Shown here: one piece after another, positions 1 through 8,167 of the stretch
Numbering within the stretch: the first letter of the stretch is position 1
Layout of the letters: every line of letters begins with the position of its first letter
Assembly: GCA_964549745.1 (NCBI GenBank)
Contig: CAZJWP010000024.1
Location: 1 to 24,556, forward strand
DNA: 24,556 nt
Reading direction: 5' to 3'
Source: J089 sp964549745
GTDB taxonomy: Bacteria > Fidelibacterota > Marinisomatia > Marinisomatales > J089
The notes under the pieces: generated by a model
Told to the model about the DNA's origin: nothing
The model's input: only the letters and a program-made list of their open reading frames with translations
The model's database searches: none
Program-made: the position numbers and the translations under genes

Positions 1-61
1 GATTGCATCCTGTTTGATGAATATTCATTTGCAAAAATAGAGGGAGTCATTCCGATCCCGA

Positions 62-90
62 TTTTCCTTGATTAATAGTTCTCATATAAA
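62..90 (+). promoter_or_regulatory. Possible promoter of the aromatic operon
   Basis: A TATAAA hexamer at 85-90 lies 17 bases downstream of a weak TTTTCC at 62-67, which would place transcription start near 97. This is the only reasonable -10-like element I see before the regulator gene. The palindrome at 90-109 would then cover the start point, a typical position for repression. The -35 match is poor and the lineage may not use a classical consensus, so this is tentative. Confidence 0.3.
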
Positions 91-130
91 TAGTTTTCAT
101 GCGAACTATTATTTGAATATGATGAACTAC
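75..130. promoter_or_regulatory. MarR-type operator cluster upstream of the operon
   Basis: The core at 90-109 reads ATAGTTTTCATGCGAACTAT, an imperfect 20-base palindrome with 16 of 20 symmetric positions: the ATAGTT/AACTAT arms and the central CATG. A second left half-site, ATAGTTCTCAT, lies at 75-85, 15 bases before the matching ATAGTTTTCAT at 90-100. A related right half-site, ATGATGAACTAC, lies at 119-130. MarR-family dimers bind palindromes of about this length. It lies directly upstream of the MarR gene, so autoregulation of the whole operon, probably relieved by an aromatic acyl-CoA, is the natural inference. Confidence 0.55.
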
Positions 131-174
131 TCCAAACTCACTCACAGTTTGAATCCTGAATCAGCGGTGGCACT

Positions 175-612
175 ATGAATTATATTAAAAACAGTACCGG
201 ATTTTTAGTGGTACGCACCGCCCGATCCATGCGCAAAGCGCTGGAAGCCAAATTCGCCGAAGCCGGCATCACGGCTACCCAATTTATGGTCCTGGATACC
301 TTGAAGGGCGAACAAGGATTGCCATTATCGGAAATCGGGAAAAAGATATATTTGGATAAACCGGCTATTACCGGGCTGGCCGACCGTCTGGAAAAGGACG
401 GATTTGTGGAACGGCGCCGTTCATCCCACGATCGCCGGGTCATCCGGCTTCATATTACGGCCAAGGGGGAACAAGTGCATACCGAACTGGAACCTTTGGT
501 TATCGCGGTAGACCGGGATTTAACCAAAGTGCTCGAATCAAAAGAATTATCCGCATTACGCAATGCTCTAAACCAAATCTGGACACATGCCGATGGAAAC
601 CTGGACTCCTGA
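175..612 (+). CDS. MarR-family transcriptional regulator, probable regulator of the aromatic operon
   Basis: A 145-residue protein, a normal MarR length. Helices around residues 30-45 lead into a winged helix-turn-helix at about 50-98: LSEIGKKIYLDKPAITGLAD forms the HTH and RRSSHDRRVIRLHITAKG (about 81-98) forms the beta-wing with its conserved Asp-Arg-Arg. The C-terminal helix would complete the dimer interface. It is the first gene of the operon and its end overlaps the start of bcrC, so it is probably co-transcribed and translationally coupled. R. palustris controls anaerobic benzoate degradation in part with the MarR protein BadR, so a role here as a CoA-thioester-responsive repressor is plausible. 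The ligand is inferred only. Palindromic half-sites at 75-130 are the likely target. Confidence 0.85.
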   Translation: MNYIKNSTGFLVVRTARSMRKALEAKFAEAGITATQFMVLDTLKGEQGLPLSEIGKKIYLDKPAITGLADRLEKDGFVERRRSSHDRRVIRLHITAKGEQVHTELEPLVIAVDRDLTKVLESKELSALRNALNQIWTHADGNLDS

Positions 613-1777
613 TTTTGCAACGTATGACGACGCAGTGGAAGCGTCCCGTACCCTGTTTGAAGACCTGAATTTCACCTATCCGCAAGAGTGGAAGGCGCGG
701 GACGCTTCCCGAAGAATTATCGGTTATTTGCCGCTGTACATTCCACGGGAAATACCGGCAGCGCTCCACATGCTCCCGGTGGGGTTATTTGGCGCCGGTG
801 ACCGATTACAAGTGGTTCGCGGTGATGCTTTCTATCAATCCTACATTTGCCATTTGCCCCGGACAGTGGTGGAATTGGCCCTGGGCGGAAATCTGGATAA
901 CTTCGACGGATTTCTATTTCCGTCCATTTGCGATGTAATCCGCAATTTGTCCGGCATTTTCCGGATGAAAATGGGTGAACGATATGTGCGTTACGTGGAC
1001 TATCCACAAAACTTCTCACCGGAAGTGGGTGGGACGTACTACCGTTCGGAACTGGATCGGCTGGTCCGGGATCTTGAAAATCTGAACGGATCCAAACTCA
1101 CCGCTGAAAACCTGAATAAATCGATCGCCGACTACAATCTGAACCGGAAATTGTTACACCGTTTGGATCAGATCCGGTCCAATCGGCCGCATGTTATCTC
1201 CGCGACAGATTTTTATATGATTCGACGAGCCGGACAAGTCCTTGATGTGAAGGATTGCAATCGTTTCTGGCAACAGGTGATTGATCTGGCGGATATGGTG
1301 GACCGGGAACCGGAAGACAAAATCCGGGTGGTGGTTTCCGGCGCCTTCTGCGAGCAACCCCCGGTCGGACTGATCAAGACCATTGAAAACGCCGGTTGCT
1401 ACATTGTCGAAGATGACTTCCAACTGGGACTGAAATGGTTCCGCGATGAAATTCCCGACGATACCGATGACCCGTTGAATGCTTTGGTGGATGCCTATAT
1501 TCAGAAATCGCCATCGTCTTCGGCTGTGTACGCCACTCCGAAAGAAAAAGGTGGAGCGCTGTTGGATCAGGTCAAGGATCGCGATGCGGACGGTGTGATT
1601 TTCTGTGCACCCAGTTTTTGCGATCCGGCCTTGTTGGATCGACCGTTTCTTGAACAAGCGATGGATAAGAACCACGTCAATCATTTTTCATTTCAGTATC
1701 ATGAAAATTTAGGACAATTCCATGTAATCAAAGAGCAGGCGGGGACCTTTGCGGACATGGTCAAACTGTGGGAGTGA
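587..1777 (+). CDS. bcrC: Benzoyl-CoA reductase (class I, ATP-dependent) subunit C
   Basis: A 396-residue protein of the HgdB/2-hydroxyacyl-CoA dehydratase D-component fold. With BcrB it forms the module that binds benzoyl-CoA and a [4Fe-4S] cluster and performs two-electron dearomatisation to cyclohexa-1,5-diene-1-carbonyl-CoA. Diagnostic stretches are IGYLPLYIPREI (about 45-56), RGDAFYQSYICHLPR with C88, FPSICDVIRNLSGIF with C115, and a late FCAPSFCDPALLDRP, all matching BcrC/BadD as I remember that family. Two in-frame ATGs (587 and 593) lie inside the end of the marR gene, giving a 26- or 20-base overlap with no strong Shine-Dalgarno, so the exact start is uncertain. It is followed by bcrB, bcrA and bcrD. 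Its length fits the family. Confidence 0.93.
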   Translation: MPMETWTPDFATYDDAVEASRTLFEDLNFTYPQEWKARDASRRIIGYLPLYIPREIPAALHMLPVGLFGAGDRLQVVRGDAFYQSYICHLPRTVVELALGGNLDNFDGFLFPSICDVIRNLSGIFRMKMGERYVRYVDYPQNFSPEVGGTYYRSELDRLVRDLENLNGSKLTAENLNKSIADYNLNRKLLHRLDQIRSNRPHVISATDFYMIRRAGQVLDVKDCNRFWQQVIDLADMVDREPEDKIRVVVSGAFCEQPPVGLIKTIENAGCYIVEDDFQLGLKWFRDEIPDDTDDPLNALVDAYIQKSPSSSAVYATPKEKGGALLDQVKDRDADGVIFCAPSFCDPALLDRPFLEQAMDKNHVNHFSFQYHENLGQFHVIKEQAGTFADMVKLWE

Positions 1778-1781
1778 GGGT

Positions 1782-3113
1782 ATGAACAACCAAACGAAAC
1801 CGGGAGAAGCTGAGGTCCAAAAAGAGAAAAGTATGGTCCGGCAAAAACAAATGCTGGCCGAACACTTTATGGAACTCTCCCAAGTGCGCGAAACACGAAA
1901 AAAAGTAGTCTACACTTTTGTGCCGGGAAACCTCACCGAACTGATCTACACTTTCGATATGCTACCGGTTTATCCCGAGATCAATGCGCTGCAATCCGGA
2001 ATGCGGAAAAAATCTCATGATTACATCCGGGAAGCGGAAGACATGGGTTTCTCCGAAGACGTGTGTTCCTATGTGAAGTGTGACATCGGAATGATGCTCC
2101 AGGGGAATATCGGTCCTACCGGGCAGCAACTCCCGGACCCGGATATTTTACTTTTGAGCTACACCGGCTGCTTTGTCTTTATGAAGTGGTTTGAAAACCT
2201 GAAAGAACTCTATCCCAATGCCGAAATCGCCATGTTGCACATTCCGTACCAGGAAGCAGGACGGATCGAACCGGATGCGGTCACCTATATCAAGAAACAG
2301 TTGATCAACGATGTTATCCCCATATTTGAAAAAGTGAGCGGCGTTTCTTATTCGGAAGCGAAGCTGGCCGGGAAATTGGACCTGTCCTCACAGGCGGAAG
2401 ATCTGATGATGGACGTATTCGACGCAGCCAGTCACAAACCGTCGCCAATCGACGCCTATTTTGGCGGTGTCTACTACATCGGCCCGATCTTCACTGCTTT
2501 CCGCGGAAGCGAAGGTTGCGTGGAATATTATCGCGATTTGGTCGCCGATGTGGATTACCGTGTGAAAAATAAATTGGGACCGCTGACACCGGACGGCTAC
2601 ATGAGGGATGAAAAATACCGGCTGGTGGTGGAAGGACCGCCGAACTGGACTCATTTTCGCAATTTCTGGAAGATTTTCTATGATCAGGGCGCTGTGTTTG
2701 TGGGGTCCAGTTACACCCGCGTAGGCGGCGTCTACGACGATGGTTTCCGCCATTCACCGGATGACCCGCTGAAAAGCCTGGCGGAATATTGTTTGGGTTG
2801 CTACACCAATCGGAATCTCCCGCAACGCATTGACCTGCTGGAGAAGTTCATTAAACAATATTCGGCGGATGGATTTCTGGTGAATTCCATCAAAAGCTGC
2901 AATTCTTTTTCCGCCGGTCAATTGGTCATGATGCGTGATCTGGAAGAGCGTTTGCAAATTCCCGTCGGTTTCATCGAAACCGATCTGGTGGATCCGCGCT
3001 ATTATTCTTATTCCAATATCAAGAACCGGCTGGATTCCTTCTTTCAAATGCTGGATCAGCGGCAAACCGTACAAGTGTCCGATGAAATCCTCTCGGACGA
3101 CGTTCTGGCTTGA
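1782..3113 (+). CDS. bcrB: Benzoyl-CoA reductase (class I, ATP-dependent) subunit B
   Basis: A 443-residue HgdB-fold protein, partner of BcrC in the substrate-binding half of benzoyl-CoA reductase. SEDVCSYVKCDIGM (C95, C100) and LSYTGCF (C130) are cluster-region cysteines; a late KSCNSFSAGQ and the preceding CLGCYTNRNLPQRI are also typical of BcrB/BadE. I start at 1782, four bases after the bcrC stop, because GGAG at 1771-1774 sits seven bases upstream. An in-frame ATG at 1749 would overlap bcrC and add 11 unlike-looking residues. The first 25 residues are polar and look non-conserved. A shorter paralogue of this subunit is encoded at 6948-8153. Confidence 0.93.
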   Translation: MNNQTKPGEAEVQKEKSMVRQKQMLAEHFMELSQVRETRKKVVYTFVPGNLTELIYTFDMLPVYPEINALQSGMRKKSHDYIREAEDMGFSEDVCSYVKCDIGMMLQGNIGPTGQQLPDPDILLLSYTGCFVFMKWFENLKELYPNAEIAMLHIPYQEAGRIEPDAVTYIKKQLINDVIPIFEKVSGVSYSEAKLAGKLDLSSQAEDLMMDVFDAASHKPSPIDAYFGGVYYIGPIFTAFRGSEGCVEYYRDLVADVDYRVKNKLGPLTPDGYMRDEKYRLVVEGPPNWTHFRNFWKIFYDQGAVFVGSSYTRVGGVYDDGFRHSPDDPLKSLAEYCLGCYTNRNLPQRIDLLEKFIKQYSADGFLVNSIKSCNSFSAGQLVMMRDLEERLQIPVGFIETDLVDPRYYSYSNIKNRLDSFFQMLDQRQTVQVSDEILSDDVLA

Positions 3114-3123
3114 GGAGGCGGAT

Positions 3124-4419
3124 ATGAAAGTATTTCTTGGCATTGATTTAGGTTCCACCACTTCCAAAGCCGTTTTCCTGGATGAACAGGAAAATATTTT
3201 GGGTCGCGGTATCACCAATACTCGTGCCAATTATGAAGTGGCCGCCGAGATTGCCCGGATGGAAGCGGAGTTCAATTCCCGTTTTACGCTCTTGCACCGT
3301 GAATTAAAATCCCGGACTAACGGTTCTGTGGACTGGTCCTCGATTTTTGAAAAATTGGATCATCGCTTTCATTACCTTCAGTTTAAAACCCGGTTTACCC
3401 GGCTCATGAAAGCCATGACGGAAACAGCTTCCGAAATTGAGGATCAAACCCAGCGTGCGGAAATTCTCAGAATTTTTTCATCGATCGCCGAACCGATCGA
3501 ACGAACCGTTCGGGAACGTTTTGTTTCCGGTGATATTTCAAGTTCCTCCGAGTTTTTCCGCGATCTTTTTTCTGCCGTCTATTTGGACGTCATTCCTTCT
3601 GAAAATAAAAATTTATATGATCGAATGGTGGCCGTTTACGACCGGGCCATCACACCGGTGGAAAATACACTGATAACCTTCGACTTTGTAGACCTTATGG
3701 GCCAGGCGCTGGACTTGTTGTCTGATCTTGATGAAAAACTTCGCGATCAGATACTGAATCAACTGGAAAAAGTGAGCGCAATATCCCTGGAACCTACCGA
3801 TTACGTGGGCACCGGCTACGGTCGCCAATTGCTACCATTCGATGAAAAGCACATAAAGTCGGAGATTTTGTGCCACGCCATGGGCGCCCACCATTTCTTC
3901 CCCAATACACGGACGGTTCTGGACATTGGCGGGCAGGACACCAAAGCGATCCAGGTAGACGAAAACGGATTGGTAACCAGCTTCCAGATGAACGATCGTT
4001 GTGCCGCCGGTTGCGGACGGTATCTGGGTTACATTGCGGATGAAATGAACATCAGCGTGGGTGAGCTGGGACCGCTGGCCATGAACGCTGAATTCGAATC
4101 CAATATTTGCAGCACTTGCACAGTCTTCGCCGGAGCGGAATTGCGGGAATACCTGAACCTGGGTGAGAAAAAGGAAAATATTTTAGCAGGACTTCATAAA
4201 GCTATCGTGCAGCGGGCCTTTTCGCTGCTGGCGCGATCCGGCGGTGTTCGAAATGAATTCACCTTCACCGGAGGCGTTGCCCGAAACGTAGCGGTGGTCA
4301 AATATGTGAAGGAACTAACCATTGCCAACTATGGCGGCATGACCATCAACAGTCATTGGGATTCAATCTTTATGGGGGCGCTGGGAGCGGCGATATTCAG
4401 TAACCGGAGGAAGGCATGA
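3124..4419 (+). CDS. bcrA: Benzoyl-CoA reductase (class I) ATPase/activase subunit A
   Basis: A 431-residue ASKHA-fold ATPase. With BcrD it carries a bridging [4Fe-4S] cluster and couples ATP hydrolysis to electron transfer from ferredoxin into BcrBC. The phosphate-1 loop is GIDLGSTTSKAV (residues 6-17), the DIGGQDTKAI loop is at 267-276, the cluster cysteines lie in NDRCAAGCG (C293, C297) and CSTCTVFAG (C329, C332), and FTGGVARN (381-388) is the adenosine motif. The roughly 190-residue insertion between the first strand pair and GTGYGR (about 230) marks the Bcr/Bad type; the Bzd-type ATPases are much shorter. An excellent GAGGAGG Shine-Dalgarno fixes the start at 3124; earlier in-frame ATGs lie inside bcrB. 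Confidence 0.94.
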   Translation: MKVFLGIDLGSTTSKAVFLDEQENILGRGITNTRANYEVAAEIARMEAEFNSRFTLLHRELKSRTNGSVDWSSIFEKLDHRFHYLQFKTRFTRLMKAMTETASEIEDQTQRAEILRIFSSIAEPIERTVRERFVSGDISSSSEFFRDLFSAVYLDVIPSENKNLYDRMVAVYDRAITPVENTLITFDFVDLMGQALDLLSDLDEKLRDQILNQLEKVSAISLEPTDYVGTGYGRQLLPFDEKHIKSEILCHAMGAHHFFPNTRTVLDIGGQDTKAIQVDENGLVTSFQMNDRCAAGCGRYLGYIADEMNISVGELGPLAMNAEFESNICSTCTVFAGAELREYLNLGEKKENILAGLHKAIVQRAFSLLARSGGVRNEFTFTGGVARNVAVVKYVKELTIANYGGMTINSHWDSIFMGALGAAIFSNRRKA

Positions 4420-5237
4420 GCAAGACCCTTGGAATTGATGTAGGGAGCAGTTTCATCAAGATGGCATTGATGGAGTATTCCGATACACCAAAAGTCATGG
4501 AATTGGTGAACGAAAAGATCCGCAAGCGAAATCCCACCGAACTGATCTCCACCGTGATGGACGATCTATTGAGTCGTCACGGATTGAAATACGAAGATTT
4601 GATTTACGTGGCATCCACCGGCGAGGGGGAACAGGTCGCCCGGAAACGGGGCCACTTTTACAGCATGACGTCCCATGCCCGCGGCGCATATTTCGCGATG
4701 GAAAAAGTCCGGACGGTGGTCGATCTTGGCGCTTTGTTTTGCCGCGTGGTGACGCTTGAAAAAGGAGCCCGGGTCAAGAATTATTCCATGACCGGTCAGT
4801 GCGCATCCGGTTCGGGTCAGTTTTTAGAGAATATCACCCGTTATTTGGGCATTACGCTGGACGAGGTTGGCCCTCTTTCCCTGAAGTCCGGCGATCCGGC
4901 CAAAACCAGCGGTATTTGCGCAGTCCTGGCGGAAACCGATGTGATTAATATGGTCTCCCGCGGTATTCCCACCGAAGACATTGTGAAGGGAATTCATCAG
5001 TCCATCGCCCGGCGCGTAATCAAACTATTACGCAAATTGAAAGTGGAATCGCCGGTGGCGCTAACCGGCGGCCTGGCCCGGGATATTGGTCTGGTGGAAG
5101 CCATCCGGGAAATGCTGGGGGATTCCAACCTGGATTTGGAAGTCGTCCCTCTGGATAAGGGATATGCCGCCGGGGCGATTGGTGCGGCGCTGTGGGGCGG
5201 ATTCCGGCACTACAAACTTTTGGAGGCGAATGCATGA
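4416..5237 (+). CDS. bcrD: Benzoyl-CoA reductase (class I) ATPase/activase subunit D
   Basis: A 273-residue ASKHA ATPase, the short partner of BcrA in the electron-activating half of benzoyl-CoA reductase. GIDVGSSFIKMAL (6-18) is the first phosphate loop. MTGQCASGSGQF with C129 and SGICAVLAETDV with C168 supply the two cysteines that share the [4Fe-4S] cluster with BcrA. ALTGGLARDIGL is the adenosine motif. The second phosphate region reads VVDLGALFCRVV instead of the DIGGQD of BcrA; to my recollection BcrD/BadG proteins generally differ here, so I do not treat it as a defect. The gene overlaps bcrA by four bases (ATGA) and the next gene by four bases, implying coupled translation. Confidence 0.92.
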   Translation: MSKTLGIDVGSSFIKMALMEYSDTPKVMELVNEKIRKRNPTELISTVMDDLLSRHGLKYEDLIYVASTGEGEQVARKRGHFYSMTSHARGAYFAMEKVRTVVDLGALFCRVVTLEKGARVKNYSMTGQCASGSGQFLENITRYLGITLDEVGPLSLKSGDPAKTSGICAVLAETDVINMVSRGIPTEDIVKGIHQSIARRVIKLLRKLKVESPVALTGGLARDIGLVEAIREMLGDSNLDLEVVPLDKGYAAGAIGAALWGGFRHYKLLEANA

Positions 5238-6946
5238 AAGTGTATTCCAACCCGACTCCGCTACCCGATTATCCGCAAAACCTGGCTCTCATGGTCAAAC
5301 AAAATGCTGCCAAATTCCAGGATCACGCAATTTACCAGGATATAGATGATGGACATTGCAATTCGCTATCCTGGACCGATTACTATTCTCACATTCGTAC
5401 ATTGCAACCGGCGTTGATTCATCTGGGAATTTCACCTGGTGATCGTGTTGCCATTCTTTCCCGGAATCGACGTGAAATGTTGGAGATCGAAATGGCCGTC
5501 ATGGCCATGGGCGCCGTTTCTGTGCCCATATTCGCCGGTTATCCTCCGGCACAGACCGACCAGCTCACCCATTTCTGCGATCCGTCGGCGGTGGTTGTGG
5601 CTGATCAGGATCAGTTCGATAAATTGGACACACCGGACGCTTTTCCGACCATTATTCATTTCGATCCTATCGCCGGGCATGCCGCCAACCTGATTTCCTA
5701 TGAATCACTGCTGAACCATCATGAACAGGCTGAGGAAATTATGGGTTCGGATGTGGACAGCGATACAATCTGTCTCATGATGTATACCTCCGGGACCATG
5801 GGGAAACCGAAATGTGTGCAACTGACCCACGGAAATATTCTTTCCCAGCAATCAGCCATGCGTGTTGAATGGCAACTGTCCGATAAAGATCGTTTCCTCA
5901 GCTATCTCCCATGGCACCACAGTTTCGGCGGCATTTTTGAGAAATACGCTGCTTTGTATAACGGCGCCACCTTGACGCTGGAAAGCGGATATGGGAAAAA
6001 TATTGATGTTTTGCTGGATCACTGGAAAACGGTCAAACCGACGGTGTTTTTCAGCGTCCCCAAGATTTATCAGGAAATTATTGCGCGGATGTTTCAATCG
6101 CAGAAATTGGAATCCATTATTTTTCACGAGGGTCTGCGCTTCATCTTTACTGCCGCTGCTCCGCTTCCCAAAAATATTTCCGCGCAATTCGAATCCCGGA
6201 ATGTGCCGGTTTACGAAGGGTGGGGACTGACGGAAACTTCGCCGTGTTGTACGGTCACCGATCCAAGCTTACCGCGTGTGCCGGGAATTGTCGGAAAACC
6301 CATTCCCGGTGTGAACATTGCTTTCGACAAAGACGGTGAAATTCTTATAAACGGTCCCAACGTGATGAAAGGCTACTATAAAAATCACGAAGAGAATGAA
6401 CGGGTTTTCATGGAAGGGAACTGGTTTCGTACCGGCGATGTGGGAAAATACACTGACACTGGCGTCCAGCTCATCAGCCGGAAAGATCGCATCTTTAAGC
6501 TCAGCAATGCGGAGAAGGTCGTCCCGACGGAAATCGAAAGCGCAATCACAGAAGATTGCTTGTTTTTGAGTCATGCTTACCTGGCCGGAAGCGGTCGGGA
6601 TTATCCTGTGGTGATCCTTTTCCCAAACAAAACACTTCTGGAACAAATCCCGGAAGAATCGAAGCTGAAACAGGGCTGCCGTTGTCCGCAAACGCTGGAA
6701 GAGTTTTCGTTTTGTCTGAGTAATTGTCTTTCTGAATTGAACCAGGCTCTGGAAGTAAAGTATTATCGTCCCCATGCCGCCATGCTTGTGGATCATGAAT
6801 TGAGCATTGAAAACGAGGAACTCACGCCCTCCATGAAACTGGCGCCGAAAGTAGTGGGGAAGGCGTTCAAAGCCAATATTGACTACCTTTACGGTTCCGA
6901 TAAAATGCCCAACGAAAAAGTATACGTTATTCAACTGGAACACTAA
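5234..6946 (+). CDS. AMP-forming acyl/aryl-CoA ligase (ANL superfamily)
   Basis: A 570-residue adenylate-forming enzyme. Acid plus ATP plus CoA gives acyl-CoA, AMP and pyrophosphate. The P-loop MMYTSGTMGKPK is at about 182-193, YEGWGLTETSPC at about 327, WFRTGDVG at about 397, and the C-terminal hinge and lysine region KDRIFKLSNAEKVVPTEIE at about 416-434. The overall pattern is closer to FadD15-like long-chain acyl-CoA synthetases than to the classical benzoate-CoA ligases I remember. Its position right after bcrD makes activation of benzoate, 4-hydroxybenzoate or a related aromatic or alicyclic acid the likely job, but the substrate cannot be read from sequence. ATG at 5234 overlaps the bcrD stop by four bases and follows GGAGG, so it is preferred over the in-frame ATG at 5192. 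Confidence 0.85.
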   Translation: MKVYSNPTPLPDYPQNLALMVKQNAAKFQDHAIYQDIDDGHCNSLSWTDYYSHIRTLQPALIHLGISPGDRVAILSRNRREMLEIEMAVMAMGAVSVPIFAGYPPAQTDQLTHFCDPSAVVVADQDQFDKLDTPDAFPTIIHFDPIAGHAANLISYESLLNHHEQAEEIMGSDVDSDTICLMMYTSGTMGKPKCVQLTHGNILSQQSAMRVEWQLSDKDRFLSYLPWHHSFGGIFEKYAALYNGATLTLESGYGKNIDVLLDHWKTVKPTVFFSVPKIYQEIIARMFQSQKLESIIFHEGLRFIFTAAAPLPKNISAQFESRNVPVYEGWGLTETSPCCTVTDPSLPRVPGIVGKPIPGVNIAFDKDGEILINGPNVMKGYYKNHEENERVFMEGNWFRTGDVGKYTDTGVQLISRKDRIFKLSNAEKVVPTEIESAITEDCLFLSHAYLAGSGRDYPVVILFPNKTLLEQIPEESKLKQGCRCPQTLEEFSFCLSNCLSELNQALEVKYYRPHAAMLVDHELSIENEELTPSMKLAPKVVGKAFKANIDYLYGSDKMPNEKVYVIQLEH

Positions 6947-6947
6947 A

Positions 6948-8153
6948 ATGCTAAATGTTCAAAAAGCCCTCAAAGGCGTTCTCACCGACTATTATAAGAA
7001 TTTAACTTCGCCGGTGGCTTGGTGTACCAGCGCCGGACCGGCCGAAATTTTGCGAGCATTGGGATTCAAGGTCTATTTTCCGGAAAATCACGGCGCCATG
7101 CTGGGCGCATCGCGAACTGCGGAGCGATACATACCGCGGGCCCATCAGATGGGTTACCACGGAGAGATTTGCAGTTACCTTACCAGCGATATCGGCGCCT
7201 GGATGACGGGCGAAACACCATTGACCAAAGCGTATGGATTGGAATCCGTCCCCCAACCGGATTTGATCGTGTTCAATACGAACCAATGCCGGGAAGTGTC
7301 GGAATGGTTCAATTTCTACGGAGAAAAATACAATTGCCCGGTCTTTGGAATTTTCCCGCCACGCTATGTCGAAGAGATTCTCCCTGAACATTTGGATGAT
7401 GTGTCCGCGCAGTTCGAACAATTAATCAAGTTAGGGGAATCGGTAATCGGCAAAACCATGACGGATTCGGCCATGAATGAAGTTTTGGAACTGAGCAGCA
7501 AGGGATCGTCGCTTTGGAAAAAAGTGCTGGGATCCACAAAAAAACATCCATCGCCAATTACTTTTTTTGACAGCACCATTCTCATGGCGCCGATTGTGGT
7601 CATGCGGGGAACCAGGGAATGCGTGGATTTCTACAAATTAGCACTCAGAGCACTGAAATTCGCGCCTCCGAAATACGCGGCCGTCCCAGGGGAAACCATC
7701 CGCCTCTACTGGGAAGGTATGCCGATTTGGGGTCGTCTTCGCAAACTGGCTGATTTTTTTATTGAAAATCAAACCGCCATTGTTGCTTCCACTTATTGTA
7801 ACAGTTGGGTTTTCGATGATTTCGATACCACTGATCCGCTGAAATCCATGGCAATGGCCTACACGCAGATCTTCATCAACCGGGGCGAAAAATATAAACT
7901 CAAGACTATGATTGATATCATGGATGATTTTCAGGTGGACGGTGTGATCTTTCATGATTCCAAGACCTGTTTTAATAACAGTAACAACCGCTTTGGACTT
8001 CCGCGGAAAATCGCAGAAACCACCGATTACGAAACGGTCACTATCGACGGCGATCTGGTGGATATGCGCTTTCTGAGTGAAGGGCAGATGATGACCAAAC
8101 TGGAAACTTTTATTGAGCAGCTTAAATCGAAAAAAGCAGCTATTCACGCATGA
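6948..8153 (+). CDS. Solitary BcrB-like iron-sulphur subunit (2-hydroxyacyl-CoA dehydratase/benzoyl-CoA reductase family)
   Basis: A 401-residue HgdB-fold protein. By eye it aligns with BcrB of this operon along its length: GEICSYLTSDIGAW (C75) matches the BcrB C95 region, FNTNQCREV (C114) matches C130, TTDPLKSMAMAY matches SPDDPLKSLAEY, and SKTCFNNSNN (C341) matches KSCNSFSAG. WCTSAGPAEIL (C26) and TYCNSW (C284) are further cysteines. Such proteins bind [4Fe-4S] or larger clusters and receive electrons from an ATP-driven activator; one is encoded two genes downstream. No second D-component accompanies it. It may act as a homodimer, as in the double-cubane cluster proteins, or pair with BcrC. 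The function is unknown. The start at 6948 lies one base after the ligase stop; an upstream in-frame ATG overlaps the ligase. Confidence 0.8.
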   Translation: MLNVQKALKGVLTDYYKNLTSPVAWCTSAGPAEILRALGFKVYFPENHGAMLGASRTAERYIPRAHQMGYHGEICSYLTSDIGAWMTGETPLTKAYGLESVPQPDLIVFNTNQCREVSEWFNFYGEKYNCPVFGIFPPRYVEEILPEHLDDVSAQFEQLIKLGESVIGKTMTDSAMNEVLELSSKGSSLWKKVLGSTKKHPSPITFFDSTILMAPIVVMRGTRECVDFYKLALRALKFAPPKYAAVPGETIRLYWEGMPIWGRLRKLADFFIENQTAIVASTYCNSWVFDDFDTTDPLKSMAMAYTQIFINRGEKYKLKTMIDIMDDFQVDGVIFHDSKTCFNNSNNRFGLPRKIAETTDYETVTIDGDLVDMRFLSEGQMMTKLETFIEQLKSKKAAIHA

Positions 8154-8167
8154 CTCAAGGGGGAAAG

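Noticed and set aside
101..116. Bacteroidota-type TAnnTTTG promoter upstream of the regulator
   Set aside because: TTTG at 112-115 is not preceded by TA at the required spacing.
8150..8167. ATG at 8150 as start of the ketopantoate-reductase-like gene
   Set aside because: It would give a tidy ATGA overlap, but AAGGGGG lies just before the ATG at 8168 and the Rossmann strand begins there; kept as a possible alternative only.
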